Below are positions 24,826-33,272 of a stretch of 64,000 bases of DNA, one piece after another. The stretch is from JBBDMX01 sp040878035 (lineage in GTDB: Bacteria > Planctomycetota > Phycisphaerae > Phycisphaerales > Phycisphaeraceae): NCBI GenBank assembly GCA_040878035.1, contig JBBDMX010000078.1, positions 1-64,000 on the forward strand, given 5' to 3'. Both the position numbers and the translations under genes were made by a program. A model generated the notes under the pieces. The model saw only the letters and a program-made list of their open reading frames with translations. It searched no databases and was not told the DNA's origin. The stretch's first letter is position 1; each line of letters starts with the position of its first letter.

Positions 24826-25299
24826 CTAATAGGGCGCAATGGTTACCGTGGCGACACCCGCGCCCGGCGTTTGAACCTCCCCGGTGCGGCCCTCCAGGGC
24901 GACGGTATAGGTCGCCCCGGTGAACGACTCGGGCAGGTTGGTAACCATGATTTTCAAAAGCGTGTCGAAGCGATATACACCCGAGTTCGCAAGTTCGGAA
25001 CTCTGCGGTTCGGCCGTCCAGTCCCCCGGAGCGTTCAGCGGCTTGGTGATCTGCGCGGACACGTGCGCCGGGACGTTGGTACGAATGGTCCCGCCCACGT
25101 AGACCGCAGGGGCGTCACCGGGGCCTGGTGGAAGCGTCACCTCGACATGGTCCACATCGAGTTGCACGTCGGCATAGGGAAGCACCGTGATGGTGACCGC
25201 CACGGTGGCGGTGGTCCTGTCCTCGCCGGTGGCGACCGCAGCGCTGGCCATAGCGAGCGCTACCCCCAAGGAGATCAGATTGGTGAGCCGTTGCCTCAA
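24826..25299 (-). CDS. Secreted beta-sandwich protein, second small subunit
   Basis: 157 residues from a TTG start (25299-25297) preceded by AAGGA; no ATG in frame would retain the signal peptide (LISLGVALAMASAAVATG). Mature sequence begins ATVAVTITVLPYADVQLDVD and ends PGAGVATVTIAPY. In between is VPAHVSAQITKPLNAPG, a strand-turn pattern of small Ig-like or pilin-like domains. It starts 10 nt after the preceding gene's stop. No recognisable family; grouped with its neighbours by architecture and operon. Confidence 0.65.
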   Translation of the reverse strand: MRQRLTNLISLGVALAMASAAVATGEDRTTATVAVTITVLPYADVQLDVDHVEVTLPPGPGDAPAVYVGGTIRTNVPAHVSAQITKPLNAPGDWTAEPQSSELANSGVYRFDTLLKIMVTNLPESFTGATYTVALEGRTGEVQTPGAGVATVTIAPY

Positions 25300-25309
25300 G
25301 ACTCTGTCC

Positions 25310-25780
25310 TTAGGTGGGGGGGGCCACGGTGATGGTTACAGTGCCGACATACTGGCCCGGCGCATCGGCGATGGTGGTCTGTACCCGGAACTTGAGCACG
25401 ATATTGAAGGTTCCCGGATTGGTCGGCGGTGTCACCACCACCGGGTTGGTCATGGCCACGTAGTTTCCGGTCAGGGGCAGCTTGACGAACACGCGTTCGG
25501 GTCCGATGCTGCCGCCGCCGGTCATTTGCAGGGCCGACACGGAGGCGACGACGCCGCCGGTGGCGCAGTTGGCCGCTACCTTCACGGTGAGTTCACTGGG
25601 CGAGTCAAAGTCGCCCTGCCCCGGAGCCGTGCCCAGATCCAGCGTCTCGGGTGTTGCGGTGACCTGCACGTAGCGTTCAATGACCGGCAGGGCGCAGGCA
25701 CGCTGTGCAGTGACTCCCAAACTCAGGATCGCCGCGATGGCCACCGCCGCGAGGCGACAAGATTGCCGTGTGGCTGTCAT
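25310..25780 (-). CDS. Secreted beta-sandwich protein, first small subunit
   Basis: 156 residues, signal peptide AAVAIAAILSLGVTAQRACA. The mature part has YVQVTATPETLDLGTAPGQG, ELTVKVAANCATGGVVASVS and the terminal ADAPGQYVGTVTITVAPPT, a GxY-type last strand like DUF4402 proteins. Its ATG overlaps the stop of the dockerin protein (ATGA), with AAGGAGCAACC upstream, showing tight coupling. Function inferred from the operon: a structural or adhesive unit handled by the chaperone-like protein. Confidence 0.68.
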   Translation of the reverse strand: MTATRQSCRLAAVAIAAILSLGVTAQRACALPVIERYVQVTATPETLDLGTAPGQGDFDSPSELTVKVAANCATGGVVASVSALQMTGGGSIGPERVFVKLPLTGNYVAMTNPVVVTPPTNPGTFNIVLKFRVQTTIADAPGQYVGTVTITVAPPT

Positions 25781-26589
25781 GGTTGCTCCTTGATCAGACA
25801 GCCACGGCCTGTTCCGCGGCGACGCAGCGCCAACAGGCCGCCAAACGTCAGGATGACGGCCACCGTCGCCGGCTCGGGCACCGTGGTGGTGAAGTATGCG
25901 GCAAAGTCGGGCGCGTGTGCCACGGACGGAAGCGGGATCGGGCCGGTGTAATTGAGCTGCCAGAGCAGGGCGTCGTAGATGTCGACGGATCCGTCGCCGT
26001 TCCAGTTGCCTTGCCCCCAGGTCTTGCCGGTGCCGCCCACGCCGGTGTAGTTGAGCTGCCAGGCGTTGATGATGTCGTAGATATCGACGGCGCCGTTGTA
26101 GTTGGCATCCCCGGGACGGAAATAGGGGTTCAGGCGATCGGTGTTGGTCCAGGTTCCGTTCTGCACGACCCAGTCCAGTTCGCCGGGCCCGGTGCAGATT
26201 ACGTCCGCGTTGTCAACCAGTTGGGTGCCCAGGAACGTCTGGAAATGGAATGCCGGTTGATCGACCTGGCGGTCGCCGGAGACATACACAGCGAAAAAGA
26301 TGGGGTCGCCGCCGGGGTCGGGACCGTTGGCGATAGCCAGAGTGCGATCGTCGTTGATGAACGTCTGCGCCCACAGCTCGGCCACGGGGGTGGGTCCGAC
26401 GAAGGCGGTCATCGCCAGCACATCAAACTGGTAGGGGGTGGGAAAGCTCAGTTGGATCTGATCGAAGCCGCCGGTCACCTGCTGGCCCATGGGCACGTAC
26501 CAGGTGCCGGCCCGGACGCTAGCCCCACTGGTCAAGACCACGAGCATCCCCAGACAGCCAAATAGATTTTTCGATCTCGGAACCGGCAT
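25777..26589 (-). CDS. Secreted protein with dockerin-like repeats and PEP-CTERM anchor
   Basis: 270 residues, signal peptide (LFGCLGMLVVLTSGASVRA). Residues ~30-165 are a globular secreted domain. Residues ~172-240 carry two Ca-binding dockerin-type loops, GDANYNGAVDIYDIINAWQL and GNWNGDGSVDIYDALLWQLN. The C-terminus is VPEPAT, a hydrophobic helix and RRRG, the PEP-CTERM sorting signal. Its last codons encode the ribosome site of the next gene (IKEQP then ATGA overlap). Dockerin modules normally dock to cohesins; here they may bind a surface partner. Second gene of the secretin operon. Confidence 0.82.
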   Translation of the reverse strand: MPVPRSKNLFGCLGMLVVLTSGASVRAGTWYVPMGQQVTGGFDQIQLSFPTPYQFDVLAMTAFVGPTPVAELWAQTFINDDRTLAIANGPDPGGDPIFFAVYVSGDRQVDQPAFHFQTFLGTQLVDNADVICTGPGELDWVVQNGTWTNTDRLNPYFRPGDANYNGAVDIYDIINAWQLNYTGVGGTGKTWGQGNWNGDGSVDIYDALLWQLNYTGPIPLPSVAHAPDFAAYFTTTVPEPATVAVILTFGGLLALRRRGTGRGCLIKEQP

Positions 26590-26646
26590 GGAACGATCCC
26601 CGTAAGAAGGTCACTGCGGATGGTGGACCCAACCGGGTCCCCATCG

Positions 26647-27336
26647 CTAGTGGCGTGGCTCCATCTTTCGACGGCGTAAGAGTAATCCCAGCAGCCCGGC
26701 CCCCACGAGCCCGGCGGCGGCTGGTTCAGGCACGGGAGTTACGGTGATGGATGCGCCGCCTCCCAGGATGATCGTGGTGGCGGGCACGGCGCTAAAAACC
26801 GAGCCGTTAAACGCGATGACGTTGGCGGCCAGGCCACTATCGTTTCCCAGCCCCAGCGTAAGGCTGCCCGGAGCGATGGCCAGAAACGAGCCTTGGGCCA
26901 GCAAAGTGCGCGTCACCGCGATGTCGAAGTTGTTGAAATCTGACAGTCCGGCGCCGTGGCCATAGACGTTCTGCTCCTGTCCCGCACTGCCAATATTGCC
27001 GCGTGCCTGAATGGTGAGTTGAGGCACTGCAAAAGTCACCTTCCACTGGCCATCGGGGACCAACGTGATGGGATGCAGGTGCGGCTCGGGCACCAGGGCC
27101 GCTGACGTGCTCAGAACGTTAAGCGCATATCCAGCCAGGCCCAGGGACGTCGTGCCGTTGTAGAGGTTGTCCGTTACGGTGCCGTAGATCTTCACGTTGA
27201 CCGTCTGCCCCACGGTCACCATCACTGGATCGGTACTATCGTTAACCGTCATCTCCAGGGTCACTTCCGACGCCGACAGCGGCACAGACATCAAGAGGCC
27301 TACGAGTGCAGCCCCTGCTAGAATTGCGCACTTCAT
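26647..27336 (-). CDS. PEP-CTERM surface protein, first gene of the operon
   Basis: 229 residues, signal peptide MKCAILAGAALVGLLMSVPL. The beta-rich mature part starts EVTLEMTVNDSTDPVMVTVG and resembles cohesin-like or Ig-like folds (QTVNVKIYGTV, SLGLAGYALNV, GSFLAIAPGSLTLGLG). It ends with VPEPAA, hydrophobic helix, RRR. A cohesin-type fold here next to a dockerin-bearing gene would be a natural pair, but this is only a resemblance in strand pattern. ATG 27336 follows AAGGAG, 177 nt downstream of the predicted transcription start. Confidence 0.75.
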   Translation of the reverse strand: MKCAILAGAALVGLLMSVPLSASEVTLEMTVNDSTDPVMVTVGQTVNVKIYGTVTDNLYNGTTSLGLAGYALNVLSTSAALVPEPHLHPITLVPDGQWKVTFAVPQLTIQARGNIGSAGQEQNVYGHGAGLSDFNNFDIAVTRTLLAQGSFLAIAPGSLTLGLGNDSGLAANVIAFNGSVFSAVPATTIILGGGASITVTPVPEPAAAGLVGAGLLGLLLRRRKMEPRH

Positions 27337-27520
27337 GGCATTCTCCTTCAGACCATCCCGAGCTGGTTTGACCTCGACGCAGGCGAACTAACAGCGCACT
27401 GCCAGCAACGGACAGCGACACCGCTACAGAGAAAGGCAACTGGTATACAACCCCCAGCAGCCCCGATGGAAACCCACGCTTTGCGATCTCGTGGTGTCGG
27501 CAAATCTCCAACAGAAACCC

Positions 27521-27549
27521 ACCTTACGACAATCAGATACTTTTGTCAA
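27521..27549 (-). promoter_or_regulatory. Promoter of the PEP-CTERM/secretin operon
   Basis: On the minus strand: perfect TTGACA (27549-27544), 17-nt spacer, TAAGGT (27526-27521). Local sequence is AT-rich compared with its surroundings. It predicts a start near 27514 and a leader of about 178 nt to 27336. The leader contains a TTG-initiated frame with a hydrophobic segment (VAVSLSVAGSALLVRLRRG) that I could not confirm as a gene. Confidence 0.65.
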
Positions 27550-27681
27550 GTGATCTTGGGATTAATATTAAAAACACAAGTATTTGTGCTCGCCCCTGGC
27601 CGGTGCGTGGCTTGTGTACACCACGCTGAATTAACTGAAGACAGCTCTCCGCGGAACTGGGGCAGTAGGTAACCGCCGCAT

Positions 27682-28767
27682 TTACCGGATGATCCGTGCC
27701 GACCCGCCCTTGGCGACGTGCTCGAGCTCCTTGAGGGTGATCTGGCTGCTGTCGCCGCGGGTGGACATGAGCATGGCGCCGTGGGCGACGCCCAGGTCGA
27801 CGCACTGCTGGGGCGCCTTGCCGGTGAGGAAGCCGTAGGTGAAGCCCGAGGCAAAGCCGTCGCCCCCGCCCACGCGGTCTTCGATCTCCAGGTCGGGGAA
27901 CGACAGGCCATCATAGAACTGGCCGTCGTGCCACATGATGGCGGACCAGTCGTTGACCAGTGCCGTCTTGACGCCACGTAGGGTCGTGCCCACCACCTTG
28001 ATGTTGGGATAGTCCTTGACCACCTTCTCCACCATGCGCTTGAAGGCCGTGGTGTCCAGCGTGCCCTTGTGCACGTCCACGCCTTGGACCTCGTAACCCA
28101 GCACCTGCTGGAAGTCCTCCTCGTTGCCGATCAGGCAGTCGATGTAAGGCACCAGCGGCTTGGTGGTTTTGATCGCCTCTTCACTTGACCAGAGCTTGCT
28201 GCGGAAGTTGAGGTCATAGGACACGATGGTCCCGGCGGCGTGGGCGGCCTGCACCGCTTCGGTCACCACCTTGCGGGTCGATTCTGACAGGGCCGCCAGG
28301 ATCCCGCCGGTGTGGAACCAGCGCACGCCCTGCTCATTGAAGAGCTTGTTCCAGTCGACATTGCCCGGGGCGATGCCGGCGGTCGCCGAGTGGCCGCGGT
28401 CATAAAGCGTCACCGCGCCGCGCCGGCCGGTGCCCACCTCGGTGAAGTTCAAGCCGATGCGGTCCTTCTTGCCCACGCCGTCGTACTTGCGCACCACCGC
28501 GTGGCTGATGTCGATGCCCACCGCACGGGCATGGTTGGCGACGATGGCGCCCATGGGCGAATCATTCAAGCCGCCAATCCAACCGGTGCGCAGGCCCAGG
28601 CGCGACAGGGCGTAGGAGACGTTGTACTCCCCGCCGCCGACCCACACTTCGAGCATGTTGGCAAACTCGATGCGAGCGTGGCCGGGGGGCGAGAGGCGGA
28701 TCATGCACTCGCCCAGGGAAACCAGGTCGAAACGGGTAGCGGCAGCGGATTTGATCGTGAGGCTCAT
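27682..28767 (-). CDS. PfkB-family sugar kinase, 2-keto-3-deoxygluconate kinase-like
   Basis: 361 residues. N-terminal LVSLGECMIRLSPPGHARIE and VGGGEYNVSYALSRLGLRTG bind sugar. The PfkB signature DRVGGGDGFASGF holds the catalytic Asp303 and anion hole. Closest in feel to KDG kinases, which make 2-keto-3-deoxy-6-phosphogluconate for the aldolase. No aldolase is nearby. Start 28767 (MSLTIKSAAATRFDLVSLGE) was chosen because the upstream part of the frame runs into repeat DNA. The operon promoter at 27521-27549 lies downstream and is separate. Confidence 0.85.
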   Translation of the reverse strand: MSLTIKSAAATRFDLVSLGECMIRLSPPGHARIEFANMLEVWVGGGEYNVSYALSRLGLRTGWIGGLNDSPMGAIVANHARAVGIDISHAVVRKYDGVGKKDRIGLNFTEVGTGRRGAVTLYDRGHSATAGIAPGNVDWNKLFNEQGVRWFHTGGILAALSESTRKVVTEAVQAAHAAGTIVSYDLNFRSKLWSSEEAIKTTKPLVPYIDCLIGNEEDFQQVLGYEVQGVDVHKGTLDTTAFKRMVEKVVKDYPNIKVVGTTLRGVKTALVNDWSAIMWHDGQFYDGLSFPDLEIEDRVGGGDGFASGFTYGFLTGKAPQQCVDLGVAHGAMLMSTRGDSSQITLKELEHVAKGGSARIIR

Positions 28768-28849
28768 CGCAGGCGGGCTCCAGCTCCCCGGAAGGGGTAA
28801 AAGGACGGTGCAGTGCGAAATCGGGCCGCGATTATAACGAGTCGGGCAG

Positions 28850-28925
28850 AAGTCCGAAGGGCGAGGTTCGTAGTACGAAGTCCGAATGCCCATACTTCGC
28901 ACTTCGCACTTCGCACTTCGTCCTT
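28850..28925. repeat. Family D short-period palindrome, copy 2
   Basis: Left arm GAAGTCCGAA/GTACGAAGTCCG; right arm with three ACTTCGC heptads in a row, then ACTTCGTCC. It sits upstream of the PfkB kinase, in the divergent space before 29216. Confidence 0.75.
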
Positions 28926-29215
28926 TTGCCCTATTTCGCCATCTGGTTGCTCCCATGGCGGAGGTTGGCCATGGCGAAGTTCCCTTGAGTTGGCGGGGCG
29001 TCAGGTGCGGCCGCCGGAATCGGCGCCACACACCGAGCGAGCGGATCGCCGCTAAGTTAGGATAAGTTGGTCTTATTATCAACGTAGCGGATCACGATGC
29101 GCCACGCTGCGCTCCTTGGCTTTACGGATAAGCTGTGGAGCCCGGTGGGCGGTGGGCCGTGGGCTCGTGGCTTGGCCGCGGCCCTGCACCAGGGCTTGTG
29201 CTTGTGGGATAACCG

Positions 29216-29938
29216 ATGTTCAGCCTGATGCCTTTTGCGCTCCTGTCCGGTGTGATTCCGCTGCTCTTTGTCGGTTTCGTCGTGTTGATTATCGTCGGTG
29301 TGATTTACAGTGCGCGGCAAGAGCGGCAGCGGCGCGCGGAGCTGGAGGCGTGGGCAGCGGCGCATCACCTGAGCCTTTCGCCACATGAGGACCCTGGGTT
29401 CAAGGATCGCTATGTTGCCTTCAAGTGTCTGTGCCAGGGTGAAAAAGGCAGGTATGCCTTCAACAAGATGACCGGGCAATGGAACGGTCGGGACCTCGTC
29501 GCGTTCGAATACCGCTACCAGACCACCAGCACCGATTCCAAAGGCCATACGAGCACGACCAACCATTACTTTTCCGGCGTGCTACTCACGGCGGGGCTGC
29601 CGCTTAAGCCGCTGGTGCTTCGTCCGGAGCATTTTTTCGACAAGATAGCGGGGTTCTTCGGTTTCGAGGACATCAACTTCGAGTCCGCCGAGTTCAGCCG
29701 TGCGTTTCACGTTGCCAGCCCGGACCGCAAGTGGGCGTACGATGTGCTGCATCCGCAGACGATGGAATTCCTGCTGCGCCAGCCGCGCTACAGCGTGCAA
29801 TTTGATGCGCATTACGTGATGGCGTGGGCGGGCAGTCGGTGGAAGGCCCAGGAATTCACCGCGGCCCTGGGCGTGATCGAAGGCATCCTCGACGGTTTGC
29901 CGCCGTATGTGATTCAGCAGCAAGAAGGAGTCGGCTGA
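29216..29938 (+). CDS. Membrane-anchored DUF3137-like protein
   Basis: 240 residues: one long N-terminal membrane segment (LLSGVIPLLFVGFVVLIIVG) followed by a basic stretch and a soluble domain with FEYRYQTTSTDSKGHTSTTN, LRPEHFFDKIAGFFGFEDIN and FHVASPDRKWAYDVLHPQTM. This pattern (phospholipid-scramblase/DUF3137-like sandwich) commonly accompanies LemA. The stop overlaps the lemA start (TGATG), so they are translationally coupled. The exact role of LemA pairs is not established. Confidence 0.75.
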   Translation: MFSLMPFALLSGVIPLLFVGFVVLIIVGVIYSARQERQRRAELEAWAAAHHLSLSPHEDPGFKDRYVAFKCLCQGEKGRYAFNKMTGQWNGRDLVAFEYRYQTTSTDSKGHTSTTNHYFSGVLLTAGLPLKPLVLRPEHFFDKIAGFFGFEDINFESAEFSRAFHVASPDRKWAYDVLHPQTMEFLLRQPRYSVQFDAHYVMAWAGSRWKAQEFTAALGVIEGILDGLPPYVIQQQEGVG

Positions 29939-30519
29939 TGCCTTGTGAACTGGTGTCCCTGGCGGTGATGTTGCTGATCTTCGGCGTGCCTTTGCTGTGG
30001 CTCATCGGCACCTATAACGGGCTGGTACGGCTGCGGCAGCACCTGCGCGAAAGCTGGGCGGGGATTGATACGGAGCTTAAACGCCGCTACGACCTGATCC
30101 CGAATCTGGTCGAGACGGTCAAGGGCTACGCGGCACACGAGCGCCGGGTGCTCGAAGAGGTGATCGCGGCCCGGCAGCAGGCGGTGAACTCGACGGGTTC
30201 GCCGGCGGCGCAGGCACGCGATGAAAACGCGCTGGTCGGATCGCTGCGCCAGTTGTTCGCTGTGTCCGAAGCCTATCCCGATCTCAAAGCCAGCGCCCAT
30301 TTCCTGGCGCTACAGAAGGAGCTGGCCAACACGGAGGACCGCATCAGCGCCGCCCGGCGCTTTTACAACGCCAACGTGCGCGACTTAAACACCCGCATCG
30401 CCCAGTTCCCGTCCAACATCGTGGCGGGCCTGTTCAACTTCCGTGAGGCCGAGTATTTCGAGATCGAGGAAGTCGGCATGCGCGCGGCGCCGGTGGTGAA
30501 CCTGGGGGCGACTGTTTAG
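29938..30519 (+). CDS. lemA: LemA family protein
   Basis: 193 residues. An N-terminal membrane helix (LAVMLLIFGVPLLWLIGTYN) is followed by the LemA signature LRESWAGIDTELKRRYDLIP NLVETVKGYAAHE (split here) and FYNANVRDLNTRIAQFPSNI, then EAEYFEIEE. Forms an antiparallel helical bundle facing the periplasm or cytoplasm. The start codon overlaps the preceding stop by one base. Partner: the DUF3137-like protein just upstream. Confidence 0.92.
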   Translation: MPCELVSLAVMLLIFGVPLLWLIGTYNGLVRLRQHLRESWAGIDTELKRRYDLIPNLVETVKGYAAHERRVLEEVIAARQQAVNSTGSPAAQARDENALVGSLRQLFAVSEAYPDLKASAHFLALQKELANTEDRISAARRFYNANVRDLNTRIAQFPSNIVAGLFNFREAEYFEIEEVGMRAAPVVNLGATV

Positions 30520-30584
30520 GCGGCGTGCGTTGCGGAGGCTAAGCCGCAAGCGTCTAGAGCATCGTTTCGGCGCGAGTATGTGCG

Positions 30585-30827
30585 TCATTCCTTGGGCAGA
30601 CGGTCGCGGACTTTTTCCAACAGTTCGCGGCCGTAGAGCAACTCGAGGAACCACGCATTGATCTGGGCGGGGGTCATGTCCGGCCTTGCCCGCTTGAGGC
30701 CCGCATAGGACAGATTGCGCATCTGTGCGGTGAGTCGCAGCGCCTTTTGGACGCGATAGGTCGGCGACTTTTCCCGCCACATCTCGATCCAGACCTTCTC
30801 GACCTCTGGGGACGTGTCGCTGAGCAT
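30585..30827 (-). CDS. Small helical protein downstream of pdxA, unknown
   Basis: 80 residues, all helical in appearance: SPEVEKVWIEMWREKSPTYR, VQKALRLTAQMRNLSYAGLK and AQINAWFLELLYGRELLEKV. It resembles the short hypothetical proteins with a TxxM-helix pattern often found alone in planctomycete and cyanobacterial genomes, sometimes beside toxin genes. The start at 30827 leaves 29 nt to the pdxA stop; an upstream start would overlap pdxA. No function assigned. Confidence 0.55.
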   Translation of the reverse strand: MLSDTSPEVEKVWIEMWREKSPTYRVQKALRLTAQMRNLSYAGLKRARPDMTPAQINAWFLELLYGRELLEKVRDRLPKE

Positions 30828-30856
30828 GGCAACAGTATATTGCCGCGGCAGAGGGA

Positions 30857-31945
30857 TTACGAGCCTTCGTTCTGCTTCGGCTGGCACAACCGCGCCGCCA
30901 AGCGGATCGCCGCTTTCATGCTGCCCGGGTTGGCTTTGTTCTTACCAACGATGTCGAAGGCCGTGCCGTGGTCGGGGCTGGTGCGGATGATGGGCAAGCC
31001 CAGCGTCATGTTCACCGCTTGGTCAAACGCCAGCAGTTTCACGGGGATCAGCCCCTGGTCGTGGTACATGGCGACGACCAGGTCGTACTTGCCATGTATG
31101 GCGTCAAGGAAGATGGTGTCGCCGGGGAACGGGCCATGCACGTCGATGCCATGCGACTTGGCGGCTTCGATGGCGGGGGTGATGATGCGCTCTTCCTCGT
31201 CGCCGAACTGGCCGTGCTCCGAGGCGTGCGGGTTCAGGCCGCACACGGCAATGCGCGGCTTGCGCACGCCCAGCATCAGGCATGCCTCATGGCCCTGCAC
31301 GATCGGCTCGTACACCGCGCCGATGGTCAGCACGTTGCGGATCTCCATTAGCGGCAGGTGAATCGTCGCCAGCGCGACGTTGAGCTTGGGCGCGTTGAAC
31401 ATCATGGTGACGTGCTTGGCGCGGGTGCGATGCTGGAGGAACTCGGTGTGGCCGGGGAACTTGCACCCGGCCAGGAGCCAGGATTCCTTGCAGATGGGCG
31501 CGGTGACCAGGGCGTCGATGCGGCCGGCCTCGCCTGGAGGCTTGAGCGCCGCGGCGACGGCGTCATCGAGGAAGCGCAGGCTGGCGTGGCCGCCTTGCTT
31601 GGTGGGGCGGTGCCACGCCTGGCCGAGGATGGAAAACTCGTCGTAGTCGAGCACCACCACGTCGTGGACCAAGTCATACTCGGCACGGGGCGAGTCGTGC
31701 AGGAGCCGCCACCAGAACGGCTCGATCTCCGCCAGGTCGGCGGCGTAGGCCAGCATCTCGTTCATGCCATAGATGATGAAGCGGGCGAGCTTGCGTATGT
31801 CGGGGTCCGCCAGCGCCTTGATGATGACCTCGGGTCCGATGCCCGCCGGGTCGCCCAGGGTGACGCCGATGACCGGGCGGTGCGGTGGCGGCGCACCGGG
31901 GGCTGGCGGGGACGCGGGCTTGGGTTGGGCCGTCGGCTCGGGCAT
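30857..31945 (-). CDS. pdxA: 4-hydroxythreonine-4-phosphate dehydrogenase
   Basis: Vitamin B6 biosynthesis (DXP-dependent route): oxidises 4-phosphohydroxy-threonine, with divalent metal and NAD. 362 residues. N-terminal IGVTLGDPAGIGPEVIIKAL, a GHTEFLQHRT segment, HASEHGQFGDEEERII and MYHDQGLIPVKLLAFDQAVN provide the metal-binding His residues. GLPIIRTSPDHGTAFDIVGK completes the active site. The N-terminus has an Ala/Pro-rich extension of about 22 residues. No pdxJ in the window. Divergent from the MocA-type dehydrogenase. Confidence 0.95.
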   Translation of the reverse strand: MPEPTAQPKPASPPAPGAPPPHRPVIGVTLGDPAGIGPEVIIKALADPDIRKLARFIIYGMNEMLAYAADLAEIEPFWWRLLHDSPRAEYDLVHDVVVLDYDEFSILGQAWHRPTKQGGHASLRFLDDAVAAALKPPGEAGRIDALVTAPICKESWLLAGCKFPGHTEFLQHRTRAKHVTMMFNAPKLNVALATIHLPLMEIRNVLTIGAVYEPIVQGHEACLMLGVRKPRIAVCGLNPHASEHGQFGDEEERIITPAIEAAKSHGIDVHGPFPGDTIFLDAIHGKYDLVVAMYHDQGLIPVKLLAFDQAVNMTLGLPIIRTSPDHGTAFDIVGKNKANPGSMKAAIRLAARLCQPKQNEGS

Positions 31946-32121
31946 GACTCCATCGTAGGGAGGGTGAGCGCCGGGCGAAACTTGGGCGCGCAGAAGGAGC
32001 CCGCGCGAGGCGCGCTCACTTTGGTGAGTATGGCGCCCGCAAGCACAAGCATAATCCTCGCCGGGGCCGCCTCCGGTACGGCCCGGCTCGCTGAATCAGA
32101 TCGCTTCGCTAGAATGGCGCC

Positions 32122-33192
32122 ATGGATCAGGATCAGGCGGCGATGAATGTCGCGGTGGTGGGCGTGGGCAGGATGGGTAAGCACCACGCCCGCACGTATC
32201 ATCGGCTGACGGAGGCCCGATTGGTGGCCGTGGTCGATGCCAATCTCGCCCGCGCCGAGGAGGTGGCGGACGAATACGGCTGCGAAGCGATCGGATCGGT
32301 CGATGACCTGCTGGCGCGGCATCCCGAGGTGAGCGCGGTGAGCGTGGCGGTGCCGACGGCCGCGCACGTCGAGGCCGCCAAGCCCCTCCTGGAGCGCCGC
32401 ATCGCCTGTCTGGTGGAAAAGCCGCTGGCGCCGACTCTCGACCAGGCTCAGGCTCTGGTGGACATTTCCCGCCGCTGTGGGGCGCTATTACAAGTCGGGC
32501 ACACCGAGCGGTTCAATCCGGCCGTACGTGCCGTGGCCGGCATGGACATCGTGCCGCGCTTTATCGAGGTCCACCGCGTCAGCCCCATGACCTTCCGCTC
32601 GCTGGACGTTGGCGTGGTCATGGACGTGATGATCCATGACCTGGACATCGTGCTGATGCTGGCGCGCTCGGAGTTGGTGCGCGTCGAAGCAGCGGGGGTG
32701 GCGGTGCTCAGCGAACACGAGGACATCGCCAACGCCCGGCTCACCTTCGCCTCGGGTTGCGTGGCCAATCTCACCGCCAGCCGACTGGCGCTCAAGACCG
32801 AGCGCAAGATGCGCCTGTTCAACGAAACCGCCTACGTCAGCCTGGACTACCATCACCGCGACGGCGTGATCATCCGCAAATCTGACAACGCCCGGGCGCT
32901 GGAGGAAGTTCGCGCCAAAGTAGCGCAAGGGGCCGACCTGTCGGACCTGGACTATTCGGAGCTGGTGATGGTGGATCAGCTCAAGATGGACCTGCCGCCG
33001 GGCGAGGACGATCCACTCACCGCCGAGTTGCGGAGCTTCTTAAGGGCGGCGCGCACCGGCGGGCCGCCGGAGGTAGACGCCCAGGCGGGTTACGCGGCGG
33101 TGGACGCGGCGCTGCGCGTCACCGAAGCGGTGCGGGCGCATCGCTGGGAGGGGTTGGAGTGGTCGGTGGGGACGGGGAAGGTCGGGCGGTAA
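32122..33192 (+). CDS. Gfo/Idh/MocA-family NAD-dependent dehydrogenase (possible GnnA)
   Basis: 356 residues. N-terminal Rossmann fold MNVAVVGVGRMGKHHARTYH; EKP motif at residues 99-101 (LVEKPLAPT), whose Lys is catalytic in the family; VGHTERFNPAV and DVMIHDLDIVLML (His-Asp pair). The C-terminal domain is sheet-rich. Enzymes of this subgroup that lie beside DegT aminotransferases can form a 3-keto sugar nucleotide for amination, as GnnA/GnnB do for UDP-GlcNAc. The convergent DegT gene at 33273 fits this, but lpx genes are not in view. Substrate is inference. Confidence 0.82.
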   Translation: MDQDQAAMNVAVVGVGRMGKHHARTYHRLTEARLVAVVDANLARAEEVADEYGCEAIGSVDDLLARHPEVSAVSVAVPTAAHVEAAKPLLERRIACLVEKPLAPTLDQAQALVDISRRCGALLQVGHTERFNPAVRAVAGMDIVPRFIEVHRVSPMTFRSLDVGVVMDVMIHDLDIVLMLARSELVRVEAAGVAVLSEHEDIANARLTFASGCVANLTASRLALKTERKMRLFNETAYVSLDYHHRDGVIIRKSDNARALEEVRAKVAQGADLSDLDYSELVMVDQLKMDLPPGEDDPLTAELRSFLRAARTGGPPEVDAQAGYAAVDAALRVTEAVRAHRWEGLEWSVGTGKVGR

Positions 33193-33272
33193 GAACCGCT
33201 TGCGGCTTCGCGCCAGCTCGCGGCTAACCGAAATCTTCCGTGCTAAACACCATTGCGCCAAGCCGCAAGCGG

